A stretch of DNA of 64,000 nt, taken from the NCBI RefSeq assembly GCF_035222485.1, contig NC_085925.1:1426001-1490000 (forward strand), given 5' to 3'. A program made the translations under genes and the position numbers. Positions within the stretch are counted from its first letter, which is position 1; every line of letters begins with the position of its first letter. This stretch comes from Podospora pseudoanserina. Taxonomy: Eukaryota > Ascomycota > Sordariomycetes > Sordariales > Podosporaceae. The notes beneath the pieces were generated by a model, which saw nothing but the letters and a program-made list of their open reading frames with translations, did not search any database and was not told the DNA's origin. This document shows positions 1 to 10,054 of this stretch, piece by piece.

Positions 1-208
1 GACCCGTGGACCGTGGACCGTTGACTTATAGACGGTCCTCGGTCCGCTCCTGATTGGCCGATGCCGGACCGTGGACCGTGAGCCCTACCGCGGTCCCCGG
101 TCCCTATCTTATTGGTCCGTTGCCCTTCTGGACCGTGAGCCCCGCTCGACGGCGCGGTCCAGTCTTGATTGGTCCCTCGTGGCCCCACTGTCTTCCAGAA
201 CCGTGACA
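1..208 (-). repeat. 3' LTR of the chromovirus, incomplete at window edge
   Basis: GC-rich LTR copy ending in CCGTGACA at 208. It contains repeated GGACCGTG-type words, about five in 150 bp. By comparison with the other LTR (255 bp), about 47 bp are missing to the left of the window. It is almost free of RIP-type change, unlike the element interior. Confidence 0.88.
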
Positions 209-306
209 TGATGCTCCCTCTCTAGGCCGAAGCCCCTGCGGCCTAGTCTTCTTCCACTGCCAACCATATCGTAGGTTTTTCCTCCCCTTTTCTCCTTACC
301 TTCATT

Positions 307-948
307 ATGTTTAACCGTATGCAGAAACGTTATTGTAAGACGGAACAGGCCTCTGCCCTTTCCTCCCGAATCCGCCGCCGTGGTTCTGCCGTAATGCCGT
401 ATTCTACCTGTTTTACCGCCGAATCCCCTTGTATCGTGGCCCCTAGGTCCTTACGGTGCGCCGAGTGCGTGCGCCGTAAGATCCTATGTAATGGATCTGA
501 TGTTGGCTCTGCCCGTGGGTAGATCTTCCTTTTCTTCCTGTACCGTAATTGACCGTTCCACAGTGACCCGAACGATGGAAGAGCAGGATAGACTCGAGCG
601 TGAGGAATAAAAGCTTAAAGACCAACTCTCGCAACTAACTGCCCAGCTTATCCGGGTAAAACGAATACGTCGCTCTCTTCGCGTGCGTGAAGAGCGCCTC
701 TTCGCGCGGGGTATCCAGGAGGAGGATGCCCAGGTGGCGCAGTCTGCCGCTACGGAGCCTCCTGCTTCTTCGCCGGGTGCTCCTACGCGGCCGGACGCTG
801 CCCAGGATACCGTTCCGTAGTCTCCTCACGCCCTAGATCCTTCCTTAGGCCTGGACTGGCCCTCCGACCTTTCCTTCGATCCTGGCGTAGCCGGTCTTTC
901 CTTCCTGGCCGCGCTAGATACCGCTAGTGGCGCGCCTTCCACTTCCTA
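307..948 (+). pseudogene. Fossil accessory ORF of the element, antisense to gag-pol
   Basis: GC-rich segment on the plus strand between the left LTR and the end of pol, so it runs against gag-pol. The conceptual product has a basic N-terminus, a compact Cys motif of the form CAECVRRKxxC around 450-490, then a charged coiled-coil-like stretch (about 575-730) and a Pro/Ala/Ser-rich tail. Small proteins of this layout, a C-x2-C-x6-C motif followed by a Glu/Leu-rich helix, occur beside retroelements in filamentous fungi; this is from memory and not checked. It is a fossil with a few breaks. Its role is unknown; nucleic-acid binding is only a guess from the motif. Unlike pol, it has escaped heavy RIP. 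Confidence 0.55.
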
Positions 949-1000
949 AGGTGCCTAAGGCGCGTGGTATTACTTATATTTGGTCCTCTTTATACCTTCT

Positions 1001-1070
1001 AACCTCGTAGTATAGTGTATAGTACGTCGACTACTATATTAAAGGCGCGGGTTCGACTCCCGTCGAGGTT
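1001..1070 (+). other. tRNA-like sequence inside the chromovirus
   Basis: A 7-bp acceptor-like helix (AACCTCG at 1001-1007 with CGAGGTT at 1064-1070) encloses a D-arm-like hairpin (1010-1025) and a well-formed T arm (GCGGG, TTCGACT, CCCGT at 1047-1063). The T arm carries a perfect B-box GGTTCGACTCC, and the A-box region TAGTATAGTG resembles tRNA-Asp. The anticodon arm does not fold and is about two bases short. It lies between the accessory ORF and the 3' end of pol. It could be a decayed tRNA gene, a tRNA-derived SINE head or an internal Pol III promoter. Confidence 0.5.
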
Positions 1071-1144
1071 CTCTTAGTTCCGTTTTATAGTTATTTAGCT
1101 ATAAGCCGGGGCCGAGTTTTTTTACTTACTTGGGTTTTGGTCGG

Positions 1145-4100
1145 TCCGGATATCGTTAGTGGAATTCTTTTTACTTATTTAGGTAGTTAAGGTATACTTA
1201 TAGTTCCTACGAGTTATTTATAACCGGATATCTTAATTAACTAATTAAATACTTTAATTAGCTTTTATTAAACCGTAAATCTAATATTTCTTTTATATTA
1301 TATTTTTCTTTTTTATCCTCCGTTACTATTTATATATTAGCCTTATTTATATATAATACGGATTCTAAAAGTAAAATATAAAAGGTATATAATTATAAAC
1401 GTATCGTACTAGGTAGCTTTAATTCGAATACCGTTTCCGATAATTTCTTTTTAACCTTAAATAGTCTTACTTTCCTATAATCTAGCTTTTTACTAGGTCT
1501 TTTAATATATAAATTACGTATAAAAAGGAATACTATATTCCTTCCTTTAAAGTAAGGTCCCTCGAGCTTTTTAATATTATAATATTTCCGTATTTTTTCC
1601 CTTATAAATTCTAATTTTTACTTAAGCTTACCGTAAAGTATATATATTTTATTTACCTTAACCTTAACCCTAGGTACCTTAACCGTAAATCCTTACCGTA
1701 GGTTTACCTTATAGCCGAAATTCGCGAAAAACGGTATAGCTTTAATCGTTTTAATTAGTAATATATTATATATTAGCTATACCGTAAATAATAATTTAAT
1801 CTAATCGTTTTACTCGAAATTAATATAATTCTGTAAATACTATTTTACGATTTAATTAAGCCGTTCCGTTTAACCGTCCGTTTAAGGGTAGTAAGCTAAA
1901 AACACTTTATTTATTACCCCTAGCCTTATTATTAACGCTCTTTAGAACTTCGATATGAATTTAATATCGTAATCTATAATAAACTTTTTTAATTATATAT
2001 ATATTAATATAATATACCGTAATACTATATCCGTTAATTATTTTGCCGATTAGGTCTCTTTATAAAGTAAAAAATATATTTACTTAATAAGCTTATTAAC
2101 TACTATTAATATACTATTATATTTAACGCTGGTTACTATATCTTTAAACTTTAATAATTTAGTAATAAAGTTTATTATAATTAAACTTTATAATCGTTTT
2201 ATTACCGGTAATAGCTTTAAAAATCTATAAGGTTTATATTTTATAACCCTCGTTCTCTTATATATATAGTATAACTAAATAATTTCCTTAACATTATTTT
2301 TAATTTCTAGTTAATTAAAATATTATTTAATTTTTTTTATAGTTTTAACGATACTTATATATCCTTCGAGCTTTAATATATAAATCTTTATTATTAATAC
2401 CGTCTTATTATTTAGCTTTATATACGCTCGGTTCTTATATTATAGTTTTCCCTAACTATCTTTTTAGATACCTTATAGTTCTAGCTTTTCCTATTAATAT
2501 TACTTTATAATATCGTTACTTAACTTCCTTTAATATTTATTAGAAGTAGCCTTTTCGCGATATACTATATAATATTTTATTTACGGCTATAGTAAATACT
2601 TAAAGGTACTATCTAGCGCCTTCTTAAATAATAATAATAACTCCTTAAATATATTTTTATAATAGTCGGTTCGCTAGCTAAATACGTTTACCTTAGCGTT
2701 CTCCGAACCCTTCTTATAGTTAATTTAAAAATTAAATTCCGAAAAAAACTTTAACTATCGTATTTACTATACGTTAAGGACCTTCGTAATAATAAAATAC
2801 TATAGATTCTTATAATTTATATAAACTTATATTTTATATTTAATACCGTTAAAGTATAGCTTTTATTCTTTAAACGCTTCGATAATAGTAAATAGTTTTT
2901 TATTATAAATTAAATAGTTTTAACGTACTTTATTAAGCTTTTTCGAAAAAAAAGTTACCGGATATAATTTACCGTTATCGTCTCGCTACCTTAATTATTT
3001 ACCGATAATATAGTCTAATATATTTACCTCGACCTCGAATAGTCGATTAGGGTTTAATAATTTAAATATCGGGTCCTTTAAAATAACCTTTTTTAATTCC
3101 TGGAAGGCCTATTTTTCTTCTTACCCCTACCGGAACTCTATATCTTTTTTAATTAAGTAATTAAATAGCTTTATAATATTTATATAGCTCCGGATAAATA
3201 TTTAATAAAAGTTTATAAACCCTAAAAATTCCTTAATATATATTTATAATTATAGCGTAGATTAGTCCTTTACTATTATAATTTTTCTTAATTCTATATA
3301 AACCTTACTTAGCGATATTAAATATTTTAAGTATATTATTTTTTATATATAGAACTTACTTTTCTCTTTATTAATTAAAAGTCCGGCTCTATATAGTACG
3401 TCGAGTATCTTTCGTACGTACCGTTTATATTCCTTTAAAGTACGTAAGTAAATAAAAATATCGTCGAAATAATATATTATTATTTTATCGAAGTACTTCC
3501 GTATTATATAGTTAACGAAAAATTAAAATATTATAAGCGTATTAATTAGCTTAAATAGTATTATAAGATATTCGAAATAACTATAGGGTATACGAAATGT
3601 AATTTTTTATTTATTTTTTTCTTTAATCCGTATATAGGTATACCCGATAGGTATATTTAAGTATATAAAGTATTGCGTTTCTATTAATTAATTCCGTAAT
3701 TTAAATATTAATAGTAACGGATAATTATTTTTTACCGTTTTATTATTTAATTAACGGTAATTTATATATAATCGTAAGCTATTGTTTTTCTTTAATATAA
3801 AAAATATAAGGTATCCTATTAGCGATATAAATTCTTTAATATATCTTTTCTTTAAATTTTTATTTAAGTATTTCCGTAGTTCCTTACTTTACTTATCGTT
3901 AATATAATAGACTTTAAATAGCCGTAATTTAATTCCTTCTTTTAATTTAATCTCGTAATCCTACGGTCCTCGCTTTAAAAGCCCCTTTAAATACTTAGCC
4001 GTAAAGGCTAAATATCTTCGATATTCTACCGGTACCGCCTTTTTCTTACCTTTCTCTACATTATTATAGTAAGCGTATTTATTAACCTCCGATATCTCTA

Positions 4101-6794
4101 TTAACGTTATTAACTTTATTTCTTTAATTTTACTACCTATATTAATAAAATATATTATTATTTCCTATATTCTTTACGGTAATACCGTAGAGGGTGCTTA
4201 TTTTATACTTTACTCCGTATATACTCCTAATTTTCTATTATTAGTTAAATACTTTTAAGGCTTTTTTAATCGTAAGTAATTACTATTTCTCTAATCGATA
4301 TTTAGGTTATAATCTTTATATTATAATTGCTTTAAGATTATATCCTTCGAGGGTCCTATATTTATAATATCGAATATAATTAATATTATTTTTCCTTCGA
4401 CTATAATATTTAGAGGTAGTATCTTTTTATAGACCTTTTGCGTAGGAAATAAACCTTATATAATTATTTTTTTTTTTTTTTTTATAGTATACGGGCTTAG
4501 TATACGAACTATAGCGAAATTAAATTTATTTTTATATTACCGTTTATTAATACTATTGCTTAAAGATCTTTCTATTATATAATAATTTAAAAGCATTTAT
4601 CTTTCTTATTTTTTTCCTATATGGTAATAACCTCGCTAACGAATATTAAATTATTATTTTATACCTTTGCTTTACGTTAATACCTTTAAAAATATCGTTT
4701 GTAATCCGTTAGAGGTTAACGGCCTCCGCGAAAGGCCGTAAGTTATTTCCTAAACGGTTATATCGTTTAAAAATATCTTTTTACTCCGGGTTATTTAATA
4801 ATATAAAGTTTTTTTAATTATACTTACCTAGTTTCCTCCTATTTTCCGTTTTTAATATTTTTTTATATTTATATTCGATAACGGTTCTTCTATTTAGTCT
4901 TAGGCGTTTTAGCTTAATAATATTGCTTAACTTTCTCTCGTAAATATATAACGTAATTTAAGCTTAGGTATTATTTTAATATTACTTTTTTTTATAAACG
5001 TACGTTATTATTTATATTTTAACCGTTTATATATTTAACGTAATATTTTATATACCTTAGTATAATTTATATAACTTAAAGGCTATCCTTTAGTTTAACC
5101 GGGTTTTAAACTTTTTATAAAACGTAGTCGTTTAAATCCTTCTATTAAACTTTTTTTTATTAGGTTATAATCCTTTTAATTAGCTATAGTTTACCTTCCT
5201 TACTTACTTTATATACCGGCTAATAGCCGTATAGCAATTTACTTTAATAATATTTTATATATCTATATATAATATATTAGAACTAAAATACTTTTTAATA
5301 TTCTAAATACCTAAAATAAAACTATACCGTATTTCCTTTATAAGGTATATACTATATAAATATTAATATATCCTTTAGTAACTTCGCGATTTTAATATTA
5401 ACGACTTTTTTACTTTTTTAATACTTTTTTTAGCTTTTATATAAAAGTTTTATAAACTATAATATATTTTATAAAATAGTAATTCTATATTTATTATATT
5501 ATTTTTTTAATATCGTTTACTTAATAGGTCCTTACGTAAGACCCTTATCTTTAGCGACTTCCGTAGTAACTTCTATAGCAATCTATATTAATTAATCTTA
5601 TAATATTTATATTTAAAAATCTCCTTCCTTATACTCTGCCTTTAATCTTTTTAGGGCTTCCTTTACCTTTTAAAACTCTATATCTTCTTATCCGGCGTAT
5701 TAGTTAAAGTTTTTCTCGGAGCTTACCGCTCCGCTTTATTAATACCCGATAGTTATTACCTTTATAACCCTCGGTCCTTTCGATATAATAGTTAATACGA
5801 TTTTCTTTTTCTATTCGAGCCGTTTAAGTACCTTATAGTTTTTCTTAAAGTATCCTACTTTACTATAATTAAAATATTTAAGGTTATTTTTACTCTAGCT
5901 CCGGCCTTATAGCTTTTATTATTATATAGCGTCGACGTTTATCGGTCCCGAATATATAATACCGAAGTAACTAATACTAAGATATTTCCGCTTATACTTA
6001 TTATTAGGATAATTATTATTAAAGTATTTTTTATAATTATTACCGTAAATATCTTTACTATAGTTCCTCTTTTCCGTATAACGCTCGAACTACCGATCGT
6101 CGATCTATATAGTTATAGTAATATATTTATCGATAGTATCGGGCCTTAACTCTTTAAATAATTTATCCTTTACCTTTTCCTTAAAGCTATAGTAAAAGAG
6201 CTATATTAATCCTTTATTATTAATAATACTATATAGGCTATCGATTTTAAATTAAGCTGCGTAGTTAGCCGCTAAACGTATTTAGCGTAAACTTAAGAGC
6301 CTCCTTTACGCGCGCTTTATTTTATCGTACTTTTTAAATACTTCCTTAAGCTTAGCCTTAAAAGTACGGTAGCTCTCGAAATACTTTACGGTAATTTTCT
6401 TTTAATACTTCCGCTCCTACTTGTAATAGTCGTTAAGGATAAGCTTGAATTACGTAAGAGCCCTATCTTTAAGCTTAGTAACCGCGAAAATTACTTTCGA
6501 CTTTTCGTTAATAAATTAGTTTAGGTATTAACGAAAATAGGTTTTAAATTAAATTAAAAACCTTTTAAGCTCGGCCTTTTCTCCTCTATAGTACTTTAGC
6601 ACCGGGAACTTAATAGTCGATTTAAATATAGTTAAGATAACGAAAATCTATTTCCGGGTCTACTAAGCCTCGTCTTTAAGTTCTTTAAGGCGCTTAATAA
6701 CTTACTTTACGGTAAAGGGTATATATTTAGAAGGTCTTTCGGTACCTAGGCTAGGCGGGACGCCTTCTATTTAAATATTCTTAGGTCCGGCCAT
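1145..6794 (-). pseudogene. gag-pol remnant of the chromovirus
   Basis: Landmarks on the minus strand: a gag start at about 6794; a zinc-knuckle-like stretch around 5830-5885; the reverse transcriptase active site with a YFDDI-type signature near 3455-3475, followed by residues typical of Gypsy RT; an integrase motif of the PQTDGQTE type near 1870-1910; and chromodomain-like residues at about 1145-1320. The gag, RT, integrase, chromodomain order defines a Metaviridae chromovirus. The region is saturated with RIP-type damage and is certainly dead. Confidence 0.85.
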
Positions 6795-7000
6795 AATAGT
6801 AAAAAGACGTCTTTAACTTATTTATAATAGAGTTAAAGTAAGTATATAACGTATAACGAACCCCTATTTAAAACCTCTAAAAGGGATACTAATTAAAGGT
6901 ACTTCTAAATAATCCTAGTCCGGTATAGCTAAATAATATATAATAACGGCTTATCTCTATTATAATAGTCTAAATACTAACGATTATAATTTATATTATA

Positions 7001-7255
7001 TATTACGGAACTATCTATCTATGCCGGCCAGTTCCTCCGTATATATAGACCCGTAGACCGTAGACCGTTGACTTATAGACGGTCCTCGGTCCGCTCCTAA
7101 TTAGCCGATGCCGGACCGTGGACCGTGAGCCCCACCGCGGTCCCCGGTCCCCATCTTATTGGTCCGTTACCCTTCTGGACCGTGAGCCCCGCTCGACGGC
7201 GCGGTCCAGTCTTAATTGGTCCCTCGTGGCCCCACTGTCTTCCAGAACCGTGACA
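7001..7255 (-). repeat. 5' LTR of the chromovirus
   Basis: The inner boundary is placed at 7001, where TATTACGG looks like the RIP-altered counterpart of a TGTCACGG terminus, an inverted match to the CCGTGACA that ends at 7255. Bases 7001-7048 have no partner in the window. Bases 7048-7255 align gap-free with 1-208. Confidence 0.82.
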
Positions 7256-7953
7256 GTATCTCACCATTAGAGGTCAAACTTTTTTTTGTTTTTTTTTTTT
7301 GTTACTTTTTTTTTTACACGAAAGGGCAGACTTTCAGAACTCAACCAACTAAACATTTCTAACATTTAAACCTATCCTCGATAATTATTATAAAGTAAAT
7401 CTAAAGAATTAAAAGTAAAGTACTACAAAATACTTTTAAAGCTATTAAATCTTTAAATGTAAATTTAAAAAAAATATATAAAGAATATAATAAAGTAAAA
7501 TACATGTAAAAGAAGCTCCTAAGCTTATGTTAAATGCGTTCAATGATTAATTACGTAACTTTATTTAAAATCGATAACTAACGTAATATTATTAACAATA
7601 AAAAGTTAACATAACTCTTTTATAATAACTTCAAAGAAAAGGTAAAGCATATATTATATAAAGAGTCGAAGTTTAATATTATTAAAATGGTGAAAAAACA
7701 CACAAACTAACTACAACACTACAAATATACCCTCAACAGGGTCTTTGAATAAACACACCTGCGTGACAGTAGCTCGCTCGCAGGCCGCACTCCACGTAAG
7801 ACAAAGAAAAGACTCTATAGGCTCGCAGACCACATAATAAGCACCTGATCGGCCTGATCAGAAAGCCAGAATTGCCTGCACGCGTGCAAGGCACAAAAAT
7901 ATGAAGAAATAAAAGTCGATGTCCTGTCTAAAATAGAATGCCCGAAGCAAACC
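7256..7953. other. AT-rich spacer between two Gypsy fossils, possible DNA-transposon relic
   Basis: It begins with T-rich runs (about 7280-7315), then about 400 bp of very AT-rich DNA. On the plus strand around 7400-7540 the conceptual translation resembles the N-terminal psq/HTH region of pogo/Fot1 transposases (Lys-rich, with an AIKSxNVNLKK-like stretch and a following KEYN), but this match is weak. Bases 7741-7953 return to normal composition with no gene visible. Confidence 0.3.
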
Positions 7954-8403
7954 TGTCACAGTTAACCCAACGGCAGGTCGCGCAGTATGTGGGGTGCAGG
8001 ACGTCCCCAGCCAATCATTAGGGAAGTCAGGAAACAGCCAATTGGGGCTGGCCAGGAAGTGCTATGGTGCTAAGACCCACGAGCACTCTGCAGGATACAA
8101 GATGCTCGGGGTGATCGAAGGCATAGCACGACGAGCACTCTGCAGGATGCAATGTGCTAGGAGTGATCGGGGCCATAGCACGATGAGCACTTCACGGTCC
8201 ACTGGTCTATATATACGGAAGAACTGGCTAGTGTAGATAGACAGTTCCGCAGTTTGCAATATAAGTTACAATTGTTAGTATTTAGACTATTGTAATTAAG
8301 ATAAGCTATTATTATATACTATTTAGCTATACCGAACTAGGATTATTTAGAAGTGCCTTTAACTAGTATTCCTTTTAGAGGTTCTGGATAGGGGTTCGTT
8401 ATA
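7954..8403 (+). repeat. 5' LTR of the short Gypsy relic
   Basis: Starts TGTCACAG at 7954. The first 300 bases or so are of normal composition and the last 140 are RIP-like. It carries a TATA-like CTATATATAC at about 8208-8217, downstream of tandem 52-bp units, as expected of a U3 promoter. Confidence 0.82.
8081..8192 (+). repeat. Tandem 52-bp repeat in the LTR U3 region
   Basis: Two 52-bp units, 8081-8132 and 8133-8184, each begin GAGCACTCTGCAGGAT and end CATAGCACGA. A partial third, GAGCACTT, starts at 8185. The array sits just upstream of the LTR TATA-like box, the usual place for duplicated enhancer elements. The counterpart in the 3' LTR is RIP-degraded. Confidence 0.85.
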
Positions 8404-8819
8404 TGTTATATACTTACTTTAACTCTATTACAGATAAATTAAAGGCGTTTTTTTACTACTATAGCCGGACCTAAAAACGTTTAAATAAGAAGTGTCCCGC
8501 CTAGTCTAAGCGCCGAAGGACCTTCCACTAATACTAAACCTATGCTCTTTACTATAAAGTAGGTTATTGTTAAAATAAGTGCTATTAAGGCCTGTAAATA
8601 TAGGCTCAAATAGCTATCGGCGCAGTACACTGAGAACGAAGACTTTGACTGCAGCATTCGACAGTTGCCGTGGCACTAAAAGAAGGAGGATTATAGGAGC
8701 GGCGCCCTATAATATATAGAAGATAATCACTGTAACATAGGCTTATAAGGCACTAATAAGTATAGTAAACTAGTATATTAATTGAACCTTATAGACTAAA
8801 AAATACCACAGTGGATAGG

Positions 8820-9145
8820 GTGTGAGGCAGAGGTCTATAGGCCATCGGCCTCTTACTTGCTCCCCGAGGGTGATTCCGTTCCCGGACCTGAACGCGCGTT
8901 TCCCGGGCCCGAACGCCCGCTAAGTGCGCTATCTAAATATAAGGTTACAGGCTACGTTGCCGCTACCGTTTGACTACTGCAGGGCACCGGCCTTAGCGCT
9001 CGGCCTTCCGGGACCTCGGATTGCTTCCGGAGGCCGAGCCTCCGCTCCGGCAACTGCAGTCCCTAAACACTGCTGATTCAAGCCATCGTATTGCCTCTGA
9101 GGCCCTGTAATATACAGGGCTCAGATACACTGTAAAATCCACAAA
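8820..9145. other. GC-rich, hairpin-rich island inside the Gypsy relic
   Basis: A GC-rich block within otherwise AT-rich element DNA. It has perfect inverted repeats at 9028-9044 (CGGAGGC/GCCTCCG, 3-nt loop) and 9102-9120 (GCCCTGTA/TACAGGGC, 3-nt loop), plus repeated TTCCCGG words. No ORF or known RNA is visible. It may be captured or inserted non-coding DNA. Confidence 0.5.
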
Positions 9146-9164
9146 CAAAAGCTATATTTTAACA

Positions 9165-9596
9165 TATTATAATTAACTTGATAGTAAGTCGCGTAGTATA
9201 TAAAGCGTAGGATGTCCCTAATTAATTATTAAGAAAGTTAGAAAATAATTAATTAGGGCTAGCTAAAAGTACGATAGCATTAAAACCCACGAGTACTTTA
9301 CAGAATATAAAATACTTAGAGTAATCGAAGGTATAGTACTTTGCAAGATATAATAACTTAAGAGTGATCAGGGCTATAGTAAGATAATTACTTTAGGGTC
9401 CCAAGGTTTATTTATACAGAGGAACTGGCTAGTGTAGATAGACAGTTCTGCAGTATGTAATTCACGCTTGTATTTACGGTATCTTGTGTTTACATTGAGA
9501 CATTTTATTGTGCACTGTTTAGCTGCACCGAACTAATTGTCAGAAGTTACCTTCAACCCGTATCCCTTTCAGAGGTTCTGTACAGAGTTCGTCACA
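9165..9596 (+). repeat. 3' LTR of the short Gypsy relic
   Basis: Aligns with 7954-8403. Here the first half (to about 9420) is heavily RIP-like and the last 175 bases are nearly clean, the reverse of the 5' copy. It ends GTTCGTCACA at 9596. Confidence 0.82.
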
Positions 9597-10054
9597 GCTA
9601 CTATAATAATGTTTAGAACGTTAATATTATACCGTTATAAAAAAATATGCTATTTTATTTCTTAGTAGAAAGATTTACAAAATACATTTATAGGTATCTT
9701 CTTTACTTTTTGGGTTTCCAAAACTTTAAATAATAATAATATAATAGCCGAGCTAGTACTTAAGTAGGTAACTACTAGAAAATCCTCGATATTATATGTT
9801 TTTGGTGGATTTTGTTTTATTAAAGAAACCATTCCGAGCTTGGAAATATCTTTTTTTGGCTGTGAGACAGGGAAATAGTGGTGCTGTGGTTGGAAATTGT
9901 GTGGTTTGGTGGGTGTCCCGACAGATAAGCATTCAAGGCAGATCTTATCTAGGGGAGATCCCGAGTTCTACACTACTTCAGTTACGCCAAAAGCAGAAAC
10001 TAGGGATTAGGAAAAAGTCGTCATCTTGACATACCTGTGCTGCTATTACGTTCC
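9597..10054. other. AT-rich flank of the repeat island
   Basis: RIP-like AT-rich DNA to about 9790, then normal composition towards the 3' end of the HET gene. A 77-codon ORF at 9796-10029 has no recognisable feature. No gene is supported. Confidence 0.5.

Larger units (their letters stand above)
1..7255 (-). mobile_element. Ty3/Gypsy chromovirus fossil, RIP-degraded, left end beyond window
   Basis: LTR retrotransposon read on the minus strand. A 208-bp stretch at 1-208 matches 7048-7255 with no gaps; the eight differences I counted are all transitions of RIP type. Between the LTRs, about 960-7000 is very AT-rich. On the minus strand this interior still shows, in order, a gag start, a zinc knuckle, reverse transcriptase, integrase and a terminal chromodomain. 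A purine-rich tract (minus strand of 211-224) adjoins the left LTR, as a polypurine tract should. The element is broken, with inactivating changes too numerous to count. The lack of indels or transversions between the LTRs suggests a fairly young insertion later hit by RIP. The target-site duplication cannot be checked because the left end is outside the window. Confidence 0.92.
7954..9596 (+). mobile_element. Short gag-only Ty3/Gypsy relic (LTR - 761 bp - LTR)
   Basis: Two direct repeats, 7954-8403 (450 bp) and 9165-9596 (432 bp), have termini TGTCAC...GTCACA (altered by RIP in one copy each). They flank a 761-bp interior. From 8461 the plus strand matches the gag start region of the neighbouring chromovirus, including its leader, but only about 250 bp of gag-like sequence remains and there is no pol. 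It is therefore a non-autonomous or internally deleted relative, oriented head-to-head with the larger element. LTR length differences point to an older insertion. No target-site duplication is evident (AAACC on the left, GCTAC on the right). It is broken. Confidence 0.85.

Noticed and set aside
307-522. Cys motif read as a host Zn2Cys6 transcription factor
   Set aside because: Only three of the six cysteines of a binuclear cluster are present and it lies inside an LTR element, so I treat it as an element-borne fossil ORF.
7994-8236. 80-codon frame in the short Gypsy relic
   Set aside because: Lies wholly within the LTR across its tandem repeats; chance frame.
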